Positions 33,925 to 42,877 are shown, numbered from the stretch's first letter. The stretch is 64,000 nt of DNA from Rhizobium sp. PDO1-076 (GCF_000247475.1 NZ_AHZC01000408.1:35-64034), one strand, 5' to 3'. Numbers and translations: made by a program. The notes: generated by a model from the letters alone, not told the origin.

Positions 33925-35463
33925 TCAGGCCGCGTGCTTTTGCGGATCGTCCGGATCGATCCCGTAATCCTTGAGTTTGCGATAAAGCGTCGATCGGCCG
34001 ATACCCAGTTTGCGTGCCACTTGGCTCATCTGCCCACGGTAGAATTTCAACGCGAAACGGATCAATTCCTCTTCAATTTCAGCGAGTTTCCGAACGTTCC
34101 CGGCTTCATCAGTGCTGATGATAACATTGCCCTGGCCACCGGTAGCGACCGGAGGAGGTGCTGTCTGTGGTGCCGCAAAACTGGCCGTACGTTCCGCCAG
34201 TGCCGCCTGCACCCTCGCCATCGTGGTCGGCTCGTTCAGACCCGCTGGAACGTCATGACTGTGTCCAGCGGTGCGGGTTGTGGATACCTGCGACGCTATA
34301 TGCGGAAAATCTGATTCGCCGAGGACGCTACTTTCGGCAAGCACGACAGCTCGGAAAATCGCGTTTTCAAGCTGGCGGGTATTTCCCGGCCAGTCGAACG
34401 CGGTGAGCAGTGCAATGGCCGATGAATCGATCTGCAAGGTCTTGACCAGCCGCTGCTCGAGCGAGAAGCGCTCGACAAATGCCCGAACCAGATGCGGAAT
34501 GTCCTCCTTACGCCGCCTGAGCGCGGCAATCGTGATCGGAAAGACGTTCAGGCGGTAGTACAGATCCTCGCGGAACCGGCCAGCTTTCACCTCCTCGATC
34601 AGATCCTTATTGGTCGACAGGATCAACCGGACATTGACCTTGCGCGATTTGCGCGAGGCGCCGCCGTCTAGCTCACCGGACTGCACGAGTTCCAGCAGCC
34701 GGATTTGAGCCGGTGCCGACAACTCGCTGATTTCCTCTATGAAAAGAGATCCGCCATCCGCATCGGAAATCTTACCGGGTGCGACTTCACCATCGGCCGC
34801 AACGCCGCGCTCGCTGCCAAACAGTGCCTCCTCGATTTGGCTCGGTGCGGCAGCGTTGCAATTGATCAGGACGAAAGGCCTGGAAGCGCGATCGCTTGCC
34901 GCATGAATGGCCCGCGCGATCAATTCCTTGCCGACACCCGCCTCGCCTTCGAGCATAACCGGAATGGCAGACTGCGCCGCCCGGCGGCCGAGCTCGACAA
35001 CACGCGACATGGCCGCGCTGACCGACACCACATCGGAAAAACTGACCGCACCGCTGCGCGCTCGGCGCGGTGCCTTGCCCTGCAGGCTGCTGTGATGGAT
35101 CTTCAGGGCCGCCTGCAAGGCCCCCATCAGGCGCTCCGGCGCAAACGGCTTGACCAGGAAGTCGAAAGCTCCGCCGCGGACGGCGGAAAGCGCGGTATCG
35201 GTCGCTCCATCCGCGGTCAACACGACCGCCGGGATCGTCGGATTGATGTCGGAGAGCGTTGACAGAAGTGTTGCCGGCAAGCCATTGCAGGAGGAGGCAT
35301 CCACCAGCACGACATTGATCGCATCGCGATTGCGCCGCAGGATTTCAATCCCGGCATGCGGCGTCTCGGCCATGTGAGCAATATGCCCTTGCGCCTCGAT
35401 CGCGAACTTCAGTGTCCGACGCTGTGTCGGATCCTCATCGATAACTAGGATATGTGCGGTCAA
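33925..35463 (-). CDS. NtrC-type response regulator lacking the GAFTGA loop
   Basis: A 512-residue protein with an N-terminal receiver domain (acid pair in ILVIDEDP, phosphoacceptor Asp in VVLVDASS near 55, Lys in FLVKPF), a central AAA+ domain (about 145-385) and a Fis-type helix-turn-helix at the end (MSQVARKLGIGRSTLYRKLK). Walker A GEAGVGKE and the Arg-finger region FREDLYYRLN are present. The GAFTGA motif that touches sigma-54 is replaced by GVAADG after LFGSER, and Walker B is LFIEEISEL rather than the usual LFLDEIGE. It is thus unlikely to activate sigma-54 promoters. Start TTG 35463 has GGGGAG 6 bases upstream. Confidence 0.85.
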   Translation of the reverse strand: MTAHILVIDEDPTQRRTLKFAIEAQGHIAHMAETPHAGIEILRRNRDAINVVLVDASSCNGLPATLLSTLSDINPTIPAVVLTADGATDTALSAVRGGAFDFLVKPFAPERLMGALQAALKIHHSSLQGKAPRRARSGAVSFSDVVSVSAAMSRVVELGRRAAQSAIPVMLEGEAGVGKELIARAIHAASDRASRPFVLINCNAAAPSQIEEALFGSERGVAADGEVAPGKISDADGGSLFIEEISELSAPAQIRLLELVQSGELDGGASRKSRKVNVRLILSTNKDLIEEVKAGRFREDLYYRLNVFPITIAALRRRKEDIPHLVRAFVERFSLEQRLVKTLQIDSSAIALLTAFDWPGNTRQLENAIFRAVVLAESSVLGESDFPHIASQVSTTRTAGHSHDVPAGLNEPTTMARVQAALAERTASFAAPQTAPPPVATGGQGNVIISTDEAGNVRKLAEIEEELIRFALKFYRGQMSQVARKLGIGRSTLYRKLKDYGIDPDDPQKHAA

Positions 35464-35722
35464 CGGTGACTCCCCGGATCCATGCTGGCGCGTTCGCGCT
35501 CCTGGGTCTTTTCAAGCGGGGAGCCTGCCAGAAAGGACTGAACATGTTCTTTGAAGAAATGCTCGCATTTTAACCGTCTCTAACCTGATTTGGCACAATC
35601 CACAGGCGCAGACCGCATCAAGGCACACCCTTTCGATGCCAACTCGGATCAGTTCTGGTGCTTGCCGTCCGGCCACCGACTGACTACATCTCCCACGCGA
35701 CCGAGAGAGAAAGGATACCACC
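35464..35722. other. Divergent promoter region, no gene seen
   Basis: About 260 bases between the NtrC-type regulator (minus) and pepF (plus). No RNA gene, repeat or clear operator was found. Confidence 0.4.
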
Positions 35723-37597
35723 ATGATGATCGACCGAAGCCCCGCCGTGACCCCGCTCATGCGCACTGCGGCCACCGGCTCCGCAGCGGCGTCCCCCGTT
35801 CAGGCCTCGACCCTTGGTGATCTGCCCACATGGAAACTGGAAGATCTCTATCCCTCGCAGACCGGCCCGGAATTTCTCGGCGCCGTCGAAAAGGCCGCCA
35901 GCGATGCGCTGGCCTTTGAAGTGAAATGGAAGGGCAAGCTGGCCAACGCACTCGAAACAGTCGGTCCCGAAAGCGTCGCCGTCGCGCTGCAGGAACTGGA
36001 TGCGCTGGAAGACCTGATCGGCCGCATCGGCTCCTATGCCGGTCTCACCTACTATTCCGACATGATCAACCCGGCAAACGGCAAGTTCTTCGGCGACATC
36101 CAGGCCAAGCTCACGGATGTTTCCGCCCGCTTGCTGTTTTTCCCGCTCGAACTCAACCGCCTGGATGACGACGCCGTTGATGCGGCCATCGGCCGCGATC
36201 CGGCGCTCGCCCATTTCAAGCCGTGGATCGTCGACCTGCGCAAGGACAAGCCGTTCCAACTCGACGACCGGATTGAACAGTTGTTTCTTGAAAAGTCGCA
36301 GACGGGCGCTGCGGCCTTCAACCGTCTGTTCGACGAGACGCTGGCCTCGCTGCGTTTCAAGGTCGACGATCAGGAAATGCCTCTCGAACCGACCCTGACC
36401 ATGCTGCAGGACGCCGATCCGGCCCGGCGCGCCAAGGCCGCCGAAGCCCTGTCGAAGACCTTCAAAGACAATATCCGCGTCTTCGTCCTGGTCACCAACA
36501 CGCTGGCCAAGGACAAGGAAATCTCCGACCGCTGGCGCGGCTTCGACGACATCGCCGACTCGCGCCATCTTGCCAACCGTGTCGAACGCGAGGTTGTGGA
36601 TGCGCTGGCGACAGCAGTGCAGGAAGCTTATCCGCGCCTGTCCCATCGCTACTACACCATGAAGGCCAAGTGGCTCGGCATGGACCAGATGAATTTCTGG
36701 GACCGCAACGCACCGCTGCCGGAAACCTCCGACCGCCTCATTCCCTGGGATGAAGCCCGCGAGATGGTGCTGTCGGCCTATGGCGGCTTTGCGCCGGAAA
36801 TGGCCGAGATCGCCAGCCGCTTCTTCGACGGCGGCTGGATCGATGCCCCGGCCCGCCCCGGCAAGGCGCCGGGCGCCTTTGCCCATCCGACGGTTCCCTC
36901 TGCGCACCCCTATGTGCTGCTCAACTATCTCGGCAAACCGCGCGACGTGATGACGCTCGCCCATGAGCTCGGCCATGGCGTGCACCAGGTTCTCGCCGGC
37001 GAACAGGGTGCGATGATGTCGCAAACCCCGCTGACCCTCGCCGAAACCGCCTCCGTCTTCGGCGAAATGCTGACCTTCCGAGCCCTTCTCGACAAGACGA
37101 CCGACAAGCGGGAGAGGAAGGCCATGCTCGCCCAGAAGGTCGAGGACATGATCAACACGGTCGTGCGCCAGATCGCCTTCTACCAGTTCGAGCGCAAGAT
37201 CCATGCGGCCCGCAAGGAAGGCGAACTGACCGCAGAAAAGATCGGCGAACTCTGGCTCTCGGTCCAGGAAGAAAGCCTCGGCCCGGCGATCAAGATCTCG
37301 GAAGGTTATGAGACGTGGTGGGCCTATATCCCCCACTTCATCCACTCGCCCTTTTATGTCTATGCCTATGCCTTCGGCGACTGCCTGGTGAACTCACTCT
37401 ATGCCGTCTACCAGAATGCCGAGGACGGCTTCCAGCAGAAATATTTCGAACTATTGAAGGCCGGCGGCACCAAGCATCATTCCGAGCTTCTGGCACCCTT
37501 CGGCCTCGACGCCACCGATCCGTCGTTCTGGACCAAGGGTCTGTCGATGATAGAGGGCCTGATCGACGAGCTGGAAGCGCTTGATACGGCAGCTTGA
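35723..37597 (+). CDS. pepF: Oligoendopeptidase F-like M3 metallopeptidase
   Basis: A 624-residue cytoplasmic zinc peptidase that cuts short peptides. The HExxH zinc site is in LAHELGHGVHQ near residue 412, with the third ligand Glu in LAETASVFGEM about 25 residues on. The C-terminal region GYETWWAYIPHFIHSPFYVYAY near 530 is typical of M3B enzymes. Two ATGs start the frame (35723, 35726), with GAAAGGA upstream. pabB follows after about 20 bases in the same direction, so the genes may share a transcript. Confidence 0.9.
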   Translation: MMIDRSPAVTPLMRTAATGSAAASPVQASTLGDLPTWKLEDLYPSQTGPEFLGAVEKAASDALAFEVKWKGKLANALETVGPESVAVALQELDALEDLIGRIGSYAGLTYYSDMINPANGKFFGDIQAKLTDVSARLLFFPLELNRLDDDAVDAAIGRDPALAHFKPWIVDLRKDKPFQLDDRIEQLFLEKSQTGAAAFNRLFDETLASLRFKVDDQEMPLEPTLTMLQDADPARRAKAAEALSKTFKDNIRVFVLVTNTLAKDKEISDRWRGFDDIADSRHLANRVEREVVDALATAVQEAYPRLSHRYYTMKAKWLGMDQMNFWDRNAPLPETSDRLIPWDEAREMVLSAYGGFAPEMAEIASRFFDGGWIDAPARPGKAPGAFAHPTVPSAHPYVLLNYLGKPRDVMTLAHELGHGVHQVLAGEQGAMMSQTPLTLAETASVFGEMLTFRALLDKTTDKRERKAMLAQKVEDMINTVVRQIAFYQFERKIHAARKEGELTAEKIGELWLSVQEESLGPAIKISEGYETWWAYIPHFIHSPFYVYAYAFGDCLVNSLYAVYQNAEDGFQQKYFELLKAGGTKHHSELLAPFGLDATDPSFWTKGLSMIEGLIDELEALDTAA

Positions 37598-37617
37598 GCA
37601 GGAGACGCCGACGCCCC

Positions 37618-38778
37618 ATGGGTGACCATGCCCCTTACGTGCTTTTCCGCGATGATCCGCGCGGCGAGAGCCTCGTCTTTGCCGAACCGCGCGACCTGAT
37701 CGTCGCACGGAGGGCAGACGAGGTTCTGCCGGCACTTGCCCGTCTGGAAAAGGCACGGCGAGCCGGAAAGTGGCTGGCGGGTTTCCTCTCCTACGAAGCC
37801 GGCTTTGTCTTCGAGGATAAGCTCCGGCCCTTCATCGAGGACAATCGTGAAACGCCACTGCTTGCTTTTGGCATATTCGATGCGCCACAGGCCAACGACC
37901 ATCCTTTGGCCTTCGCGCCACATGCCATTCCCAATGCCCCGCTGTTGAATGATCTGCGCGCAGCCTGGGACCTGCCGACCTATACCGACCGCTTCGAGCG
38001 ACTGCACCAGCACCTGCGCAAGGGCGATTGCTATCAGGCCAACCTGACCATGCCGATCACGGCAACCTGGTCGGGCGATGCGCGCGCGGCCTTCTGGTCG
38101 CTGATCGCCCGCCAACCCGTTCACTACGGCGCCCTGATCGACTTCGGCGGCCCGGTCATCCTGTCGCGGTCCCCGGAACTCTTCTTTGCCGTCGATGAAG
38201 ACGGTTATATCGAAACGCATCCGATGAAGGGCACGGCCGCGCGCGGAGCGACGCCCGAAGAAGACGAGGCCATCATCGCGGCCATGCTGGCGGACGAAAA
38301 GACACAAGCCGAAAACCGCATGATCGTCGATCTGCTGCGCAACGACATCTCGGTGATTTCCGAGGTCGGCACGCTTTCGGTTCCCAAACTGTTTGCCATT
38401 GAGACCTACCCGACCGTGCACCAGATGGTCAGCCATATCAGGGCAAAGCTGCGGCCGGACATCGGTCTGCCGGAGATCCTTTCGGCCCTTTTTCCCTGCG
38501 GCTCGATCACCGGCGCGCCGAAAATGTGGGCGATGCGCATCCTGCACGAACTGGAGGCAAGACCACGCGATGCCTATTGCGGCGCGATCGGCTATTGCGA
38601 TCCGGCCGGCCCGATGCGTTTTTCCGTTGCGATCCGCACGTTGACCCTTTTCAATGACAACAGAGCCGTCTTCAATGTCGGCGGCGGCATCGTCTTCGAT
38701 TCGAAGGCGGAGGCCGAATATGACGAATGTCTGTTGAAGGCGCGCTTTGCCGTGGGGAACGAATGGATTTCTCGCTGA
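37618..38778 (+). CDS. pabB: Aminodeoxychorismate synthase component I
   Basis: Makes 4-amino-4-deoxychorismate from chorismate for folate synthesis. The 386-residue protein has the chorismate-binding core: KGDCYQANLTMPI near 136, LSRSPELFFAVDEDG near 182, HPMKGTAARGATPEE near 203, IETYPTVHQMVSHI near 262 and the hallmark CGSITGAPKMWAM near 299. ATG 37618 is preferred; AGGAG lies 12 bases before it, a wide spacing. Its 3' end overlaps the aminotransferase gene by 16 bases, giving a pabB-pabC-like operon. Confidence 0.92.
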   Translation: MGDHAPYVLFRDDPRGESLVFAEPRDLIVARRADEVLPALARLEKARRAGKWLAGFLSYEAGFVFEDKLRPFIEDNRETPLLAFGIFDAPQANDHPLAFAPHAIPNAPLLNDLRAAWDLPTYTDRFERLHQHLRKGDCYQANLTMPITATWSGDARAAFWSLIARQPVHYGALIDFGGPVILSRSPELFFAVDEDGYIETHPMKGTAARGATPEEDEAIIAAMLADEKTQAENRMIVDLLRNDISVISEVGTLSVPKLFAIETYPTVHQMVSHIRAKLRPDIGLPEILSALFPCGSITGAPKMWAMRILHELEARPRDAYCGAIGYCDPAGPMRFSVAIRTLTLFNDNRAVFNVGGGIVFDSKAEAEYDECLLKARFAVGNEWISR

Positions 38779-39386
38779 TTGAAACCATGCGCTGGCAGCC
38801 GGGCGAAGGTTTTCTTCGCATCGACCAGCATCTGCGCCGCCTGACCCGGTCAGCTGATGCACTCGGCTTTCGCGCGCCGCAGAACCCGCTTGCCATGCTC
38901 AAAAGTGAGGTCGCGGCCGACCATCCGCTGCGCGTCCGCCTCGTCATGTCTTTTCGTGGCAAGATGGAAGTGACGACCACGCCTTTCGAGGCAGAGCCTG
39001 AAGAAAAGATCTGGAAACTCCGGATCGCCAAGACCCGGCTGAATTCCGAAGACGCCCTCTTCCGCCACAAAACCTCGCGCCGCGACCCTTATGAGGCTGC
39101 GCGCGCCGAGTTCTCCAAGGATGAGGCCGACGAGGTCCTGCTGCTCAATGAGCGCGGCGAGGTCTGCGAAGGCACGATAACCAATCTCTTCGCCGAGGCT
39201 GCCGACGGCAGCCTGCTGACGCCGCCGCTTGCCAGCGGGCTTCTGCCCGGCGTGCTGCGCGCCGAACTGATCCGCGAGCGGCGGGCAAAAAGCGAAGTGT
39301 TGAAACCCGAAGACCTGAAATACCGCAAGCTGTTCGTCGGCAATTCGCTGCGCGGCCTGATCCCGGCCGAACTGGTCGAGGAATAG
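38763..39386 (+). CDS. Class IV aminotransferase, probable aminodeoxychorismate lyase
   Basis: A 207-residue PLP enzyme of fold type IV. The expected PLP lysine lies in HKTSRRDPYE near residue 103, with LLNERGEVCEGTITNLFAE near 128 and GLLPGVLRAELI near 162. Beside pabB the likely reaction is elimination of pyruvate from aminodeoxychorismate to give p-aminobenzoate (PabC). It is shorter than E. coli PabC, and a D-amino-acid or branched-chain role cannot be excluded from sequence alone. It starts inside the pabB gene with GGGGAA upstream. Confidence 0.85.
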   Translation: MDFSLIETMRWQPGEGFLRIDQHLRRLTRSADALGFRAPQNPLAMLKSEVAADHPLRVRLVMSFRGKMEVTTTPFEAEPEEKIWKLRIAKTRLNSEDALFRHKTSRRDPYEAARAEFSKDEADEVLLLNERGEVCEGTITNLFAEAADGSLLTPPLASGLLPGVLRAELIRERRAKSEVLKPEDLKYRKLFVGNSLRGLIPAELVEE

Positions 39387-39394
39387 GAAAGCCG

Positions 39395-39679
39395 ATGTTC
39401 ATCCTCTCCCTCACCTATGTCAAACCGCAGGAAGACGCCGATCGCCTGATGGCGCCGCACATGGCCTGGGTCAATGCCGGCTATGACAGCGGCATGTTCC
39501 TTGCTTCCGGCCGCAAGGTACCCAGAACCGGCGGCGTCATACTGGCCAGGGGTGATCGGGTGGAGATCGAGGCTTATGCGGCAACAGACCCCTTCGCCAC
39601 GGAAGGTGTCGCGGAATATGCGATCAGCGAAGTGGCCGTGACGCGGACCGCTCAGGGGCTGGAAAATTTGCGGAACTGA
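39395..39679 (+). CDS. YciI-family protein
   Basis: A 94-residue ferredoxin-like-fold protein: MFILSLTYVKPQED, HMAWVNAGYDSGMFLASGRK, then GGVILARGDRVEIEAYAATD. This is the YCII pattern, with a His and Asp that in relatives act in dehalogenase-like or unknown chemistry. It starts 8 bases after the pabC-like gene and is probably the last gene of that operon. The function is unknown. Confidence 0.82.
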   Translation: MFILSLTYVKPQEDADRLMAPHMAWVNAGYDSGMFLASGRKVPRTGGVILARGDRVEIEAYAATDPFATEGVAEYAISEVAVTRTAQGLENLRN

Positions 39680-39704
39680 CGACGGCATCTGATTTTCAGC
39701 TATG

Positions 39705-39724
39705 ATGCGCATATATATGCGCAT
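39705..39724. promoter_or_regulatory. Perfect 20-bp palindrome at the hicAB promoter
   Basis: ATGCGCAT, ATAT, ATGCGCAT is fully self-complementary over 39705-39724. It directly follows a -10-like TATGAT (39701-39706), with CTGACG near 39677 as a possible -35, so a bound protein would block transcription. Autoregulation by HicB, whose C-terminal part looks like a ribbon-helix-helix domain, is the natural reading. Confidence 0.7.
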
Positions 39725-39729
39725 TGAGG

Positions 39730-39918
39730 ATGTGCCATGGAGACGGATTAACGAAAATCATCCAGCGACTCAAAGCCGAAGGTTATGAACTCGTTGCAGT
39801 ATCCAGTTCTCATCACAAGTTTCGCAAGGACAAAAAGGCAGTGATCATGCCGCATCCGAAGAAAGATCTGCCATTCGGAACCGCGCGTGCAATTGCCAGG
39901 CAAGTGGGCTGGATCTAG
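39730..39918 (+). CDS. hicA: HicA-family toxin with an altered, possibly frameshifted N-terminus
   Basis: A small mRNA-cleaving toxin of the double-stranded RNA-binding fold. The body IIQRLKAEGYELV, SSHHKFRKDKKAVIMPHPKK and LPFGTARAIARQVGW is typical HicA, with the catalytic His in SHHKF. The 5' end is odd: the well-spaced ATG at 39737 (GAGG at 39726) reads only Met-Glu-Thr-Asp then TAA, whereas HicA proteins usually begin METxSRKII. The body is in another frame, reachable from ATG 39730, which has GAGG touching it. Loss of one A from the A-run near 39753 would explain this. The toxin may be inactive, poorly translated or restarted; a sequencing error is also possible. Confidence 0.7.
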   Translation: MCHGDGLTKIIQRLKAEGYELVAVSSSHHKFRKDKKAVIMPHPKKDLPFGTARAIARQVGWI

Positions 39919-39936
39919 TCGATCGAGGAGAATGTG

Positions 39937-40335
39937 ATGCATCACTATGTGGCCATCGTCTACAAGGACGCTGAAAGTGCGTATGGGATCAGCTTTCCGG
40001 ATCTTCCGTCTGCTTTCTCCGCAGCCGATGACGAAGATGACATCGTTGCCAATGCGATAGAAGCGCTGCGCCTCTGGGCTCAGGACGAGCCTCTACCGGA
40101 TCCAGCCTCCCACGCCGATCTCTTGGCCAGAGACGATGTGCGCAGCGAGTTAAAGGACGGCCCGTTCTTGATCCGGGTGCCTCTGATAGAAGACGACACG
40201 CGAACTGTACGTGCCAACATTACGCTGGAAGCTGGAACACTTGCAGCGATCGATATCGCTGCGAGGAAACGCGGCTTGACGCGTTCCGCCTTTATAGCGA
40301 GCTGTGCGCGGAAAGAGATCGAGCGCTCGGCCTGA
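39937..40335 (+). CDS. hicB: HicB-family antitoxin
   Basis: A 132-residue antitoxin. The N-terminal partial RNase-H-like HicB fold is visible in HHYVAIVYKDAESAYGISFP, then DLPSAFSAADDEDDIVANAI. The C-terminal DNA-binding part includes ITLEAGTLAAIDIAARKRG and LTRSAFIASCARKEI, a ribbon-helix-helix pattern. It should neutralise HicA and repress its own promoter at the palindrome 39705-39724. ATG 39937 is 6 bases after GAGGAG; the GTG just before it is the alternative. It looks intact, unlike hicA. Confidence 0.88.
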   Translation: MHHYVAIVYKDAESAYGISFPDLPSAFSAADDEDDIVANAIEALRLWAQDEPLPDPASHADLLARDDVRSELKDGPFLIRVPLIEDDTRTVRANITLEAGTLAAIDIAARKRGLTRSAFIASCARKEIERSA

Positions 40336-40350
40336 GTGGACAAGCAAACC

Positions 40351-41241
40351 ATGTCCACCTTCACCCAGACACCCTATGCCGGGGCAACGCGTCCCTTCAC
40401 CATCGGCCTCTCGTCGCTTGATCCCGACCGCTGGATCCAGCCTGACGGAATGCTCCAGTTCTATCTCGACGAAAAGCAGAAGCTGGCGGCAAACCAACGC
40501 GACGACATTTTCCGCGCGACTGCAGACAGTCTGCCAGCGCAGCGCGAATGCCTGCGCCTGATCGTCGATCACCTGCAAACCCGGCACCCGCATCTCTGTC
40601 GGCGCGAGGGCAATGCCATCACCCTCGCCGGCCATACCGTCGACCTCGACGACGAGACCATTCCACTCCTCATCCGCGCCGGCTTTCTCGTCCAGGACGA
40701 TCTGGTCATCATGAAGCGGCGCGAGGCGGGCTGGTTCATGGCCGCTGCTCATCTGTCCTTTCCCTCCTCCTGGTCGCTCGCCGAGAAATTCGACCGCCCG
40801 ATGGAAGAGATCCACGCCCATGTCCCGGGCTTCCAGGGCGGCACCCGCAACGCGGCCCTGATCAACCGCATTTTCGACAATCTCCTGCCCGGCCAGCCGG
40901 CCGAGCGTTTCAACTGGTCGATCAACTGGCGGCAAAAGCTGCATCATCCCGAAACCGGCCGCAATGACGCAGCCTCTCCCGATGAGGCCGTGATCCGCGT
41001 TGAGCGCCAGACGCTGACCAGACTGCCCGAGACGGGCGATATCGTCTTCACCATCCGCATCTATCTCGATCCGACCGCAGCCTTCGAAAACCACCCTGAA
41101 GGAATGCGTCTGGCAATGGCGCTTGCCGATCAGCTCGATGCCTTGACACCCGAACAGGCAGCTTACAAAGGCGTCGACATTCAGCGCGTTCGTCTCGCTG
41201 ACTGCCTGCGCAATCGGCATTTTGCAAAAAATTCCGCCTGA
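40351..41241 (+). CDS. DUF3445 (heme-dependent N-demethylase-like) protein
   Basis: A 296-residue protein of the DUF3445 family. It contains TPYAGATRPFTIGLSSLDP near residue 6, DLVIMKRREAGWFMAAAHLS near 118 and FPSSWSLAEKFDRPMEEIHA near 138, the conserved centre of the family. Some relatives are subunits of heme-dependent oxidative N-demethylases; most are uncharacterised. ATG 40351 is chosen; the reading frame also opens from 40336. It follows hicB but is probably older chromosomal sequence. Confidence 0.8.
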   Translation: MSTFTQTPYAGATRPFTIGLSSLDPDRWIQPDGMLQFYLDEKQKLAANQRDDIFRATADSLPAQRECLRLIVDHLQTRHPHLCRREGNAITLAGHTVDLDDETIPLLIRAGFLVQDDLVIMKRREAGWFMAAAHLSFPSSWSLAEKFDRPMEEIHAHVPGFQGGTRNAALINRIFDNLLPGQPAERFNWSINWRQKLHHPETGRNDAASPDEAVIRVERQTLTRLPETGDIVFTIRIYLDPTAAFENHPEGMRLAMALADQLDALTPEQAAYKGVDIQRVRLADCLRNRHFAKNSA

Positions 41242-41383
41242 TCGCGACGGTGGCCTGCGACATACTCTTTATTGTGTCAGTATTTTGTGATCTAGAGCCG
41301 CCAATATCGGCCCTGCCGATGCGCATTCGGCAATGACCCAATTGTGCACGCAGCAAGATGCTGCGCCCTGCAAGGAGACAGAA

Positions 41384-42826
41384 ATGACTGAGACATCCTA
41401 TCCGGTTTACGGCGAGATCACCGGCCCGATCGTCATGATCGGTTTTGGTTCGATCGGCCGTGGCACCCTGCCGCTGATCGAACGCCACTTCAAGTTCGAC
41501 AAGAGCCGGATGGTCGTCATCGACCCGCGCAACGACGATGCGGAGCTGCTGGCAAAGCACGGCGTCAAGCACATCCAGGCGCATGTCACCAAGGAAAACT
41601 ACAAGGAACTGCTCAAGCCGCTTCTGAAGGCCGGCAAGGGCCAGGGCTTCTGCGTCAACCTCTCGGTTGATACCGGTTCGCTCGACCTGATGAAGATGTG
41701 CCGCAAGCTCGACGTTCTCTACATCGACACGGTCGTTGAGCCCTGGCTCGGCTTCTATTTCGACAAGAACATGAAGAATTCGGAGCGCACCAACTACGCG
41801 CTGCGCGAAACCGTTCGTGCCGAGATCAAGAAAAACCCGGGCGGGACCACCGCCGTTTCCACCTGCGGCGCAAACCCGGGCATGGTTTCCTGGTTCGTCA
41901 AGCAGGCGCTGGTCAACGTCGCCAACGAACTCGGCGTCAAGTTCGAAGAGCCGGCGCAGGATGACCGCGAAGGCTGGGCCAAGCTGATGAAGAAGGTCGG
42001 CGTCAAAGGCATCCACATTGCCGAACGCGACACCCAGCGCGCCAAGAACCCGAAGCCGATGAACGTCTTCTGGAACACCTGGTCGGTCGAAGGCTTCATC
42101 TCGGAAGGCCTGCAGCCGGCCGAACTCGGCTGGGGCACCCATGAAAACTGGATGCCGAAGAACGCCAAGAAGCACAAGAAGGGCTGCAAGGCAGCGATCT
42201 ATCTCGAGCAGCCGGGCGCCAACACCCGCGTGCGCACCTGGTGCCCGACGCCTGGCCCGCAATACGGCTTCCTCGTCACCCACAACGAATCGATCTCGAT
42301 CGCCGACTACTTCACCGTCGAGAAGGATGGCGAAGTTTCTTATCGTCCGACCTGCCACTATGCCTACCACCCGGCCAATGACGCGGTTCTGTCGCTGCAT
42401 GAAATGTTCGGCAATGGTGGCAAGCAGCAGCCGGTTCTCCACGTTCTCGACGAGAACGAACTGGTTGACGGCGTCGACGAACTCGGCGTGCTGCTCTACG
42501 GCCACGACAAGAACGCCTACTGGTACGGCTCGCGCCTGTCGCTGGAAGAAACCCGCCGCATCGCGCCTTACCAGAACGCAACCGGCCTGCAGGTAACCTC
42601 TGCCGTTCTCGCCGGCATGGTCTGGGCACTGGAAAACCCGAAGGCCGGCATCGTCGAAGCCGATGAGATCGACTACAAACGCTGCCTCGAAGTGCAGATG
42701 CCGTATCTCGGCCCGGTCGAAGGCCATTACACCGACTGGACCCCGCTCGAAGGCCGTCCGGGCCTCTTCCCGGAAGACCTCGACGAAAAGGATCCGTGGC
42801 AGTTCCGGAACATTCTGGTTCGTTGA
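41384..42826 (+). CDS. hss: Homospermidine synthase
   Basis: NAD-dependent enzyme that makes sym-homospermidine from putrescine, the main long polyamine of many rhizobia. The 480-residue protein has an N-terminal Rossmann motif (IVMIGFGSIGRGTLPLIERH near residue 14), VNLSVDTGSLDLMKMCRKLD near 94, CGANPGMVSWFVKQAL near 165 and LLYGHDKNAYWYGSRLSLEE near 369. ATG 41384 has AAGGAGA 6 bases upstream. It is a single gene with its own terminator. Confidence 0.95.
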   Translation: MTETSYPVYGEITGPIVMIGFGSIGRGTLPLIERHFKFDKSRMVVIDPRNDDAELLAKHGVKHIQAHVTKENYKELLKPLLKAGKGQGFCVNLSVDTGSLDLMKMCRKLDVLYIDTVVEPWLGFYFDKNMKNSERTNYALRETVRAEIKKNPGGTTAVSTCGANPGMVSWFVKQALVNVANELGVKFEEPAQDDREGWAKLMKKVGVKGIHIAERDTQRAKNPKPMNVFWNTWSVEGFISEGLQPAELGWGTHENWMPKNAKKHKKGCKAAIYLEQPGANTRVRTWCPTPGPQYGFLVTHNESISIADYFTVEKDGEVSYRPTCHYAYHPANDAVLSLHEMFGNGGKQQPVLHVLDENELVDGVDELGVLLYGHDKNAYWYGSRLSLEETRRIAPYQNATGLQVTSAVLAGMVWALENPKAGIVEADEIDYKRCLEVQMPYLGPVEGHYTDWTPLEGRPGLFPEDLDEKDPWQFRNILVR

Positions 42827-42847
42827 TCCGTTAACAGCCCTGCTGGA

Positions 42848-42877
42848 AGCCCGTCGCCCCTTGCGGCGGGCTTTTTG
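42848..42877 (+). terminator. Terminator after hss
   Basis: A 10-pair stem (one G-U) joins 42848-42857 and 42863-42872 around CCCTT and is followed by TTTTT. Confidence 0.8.
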
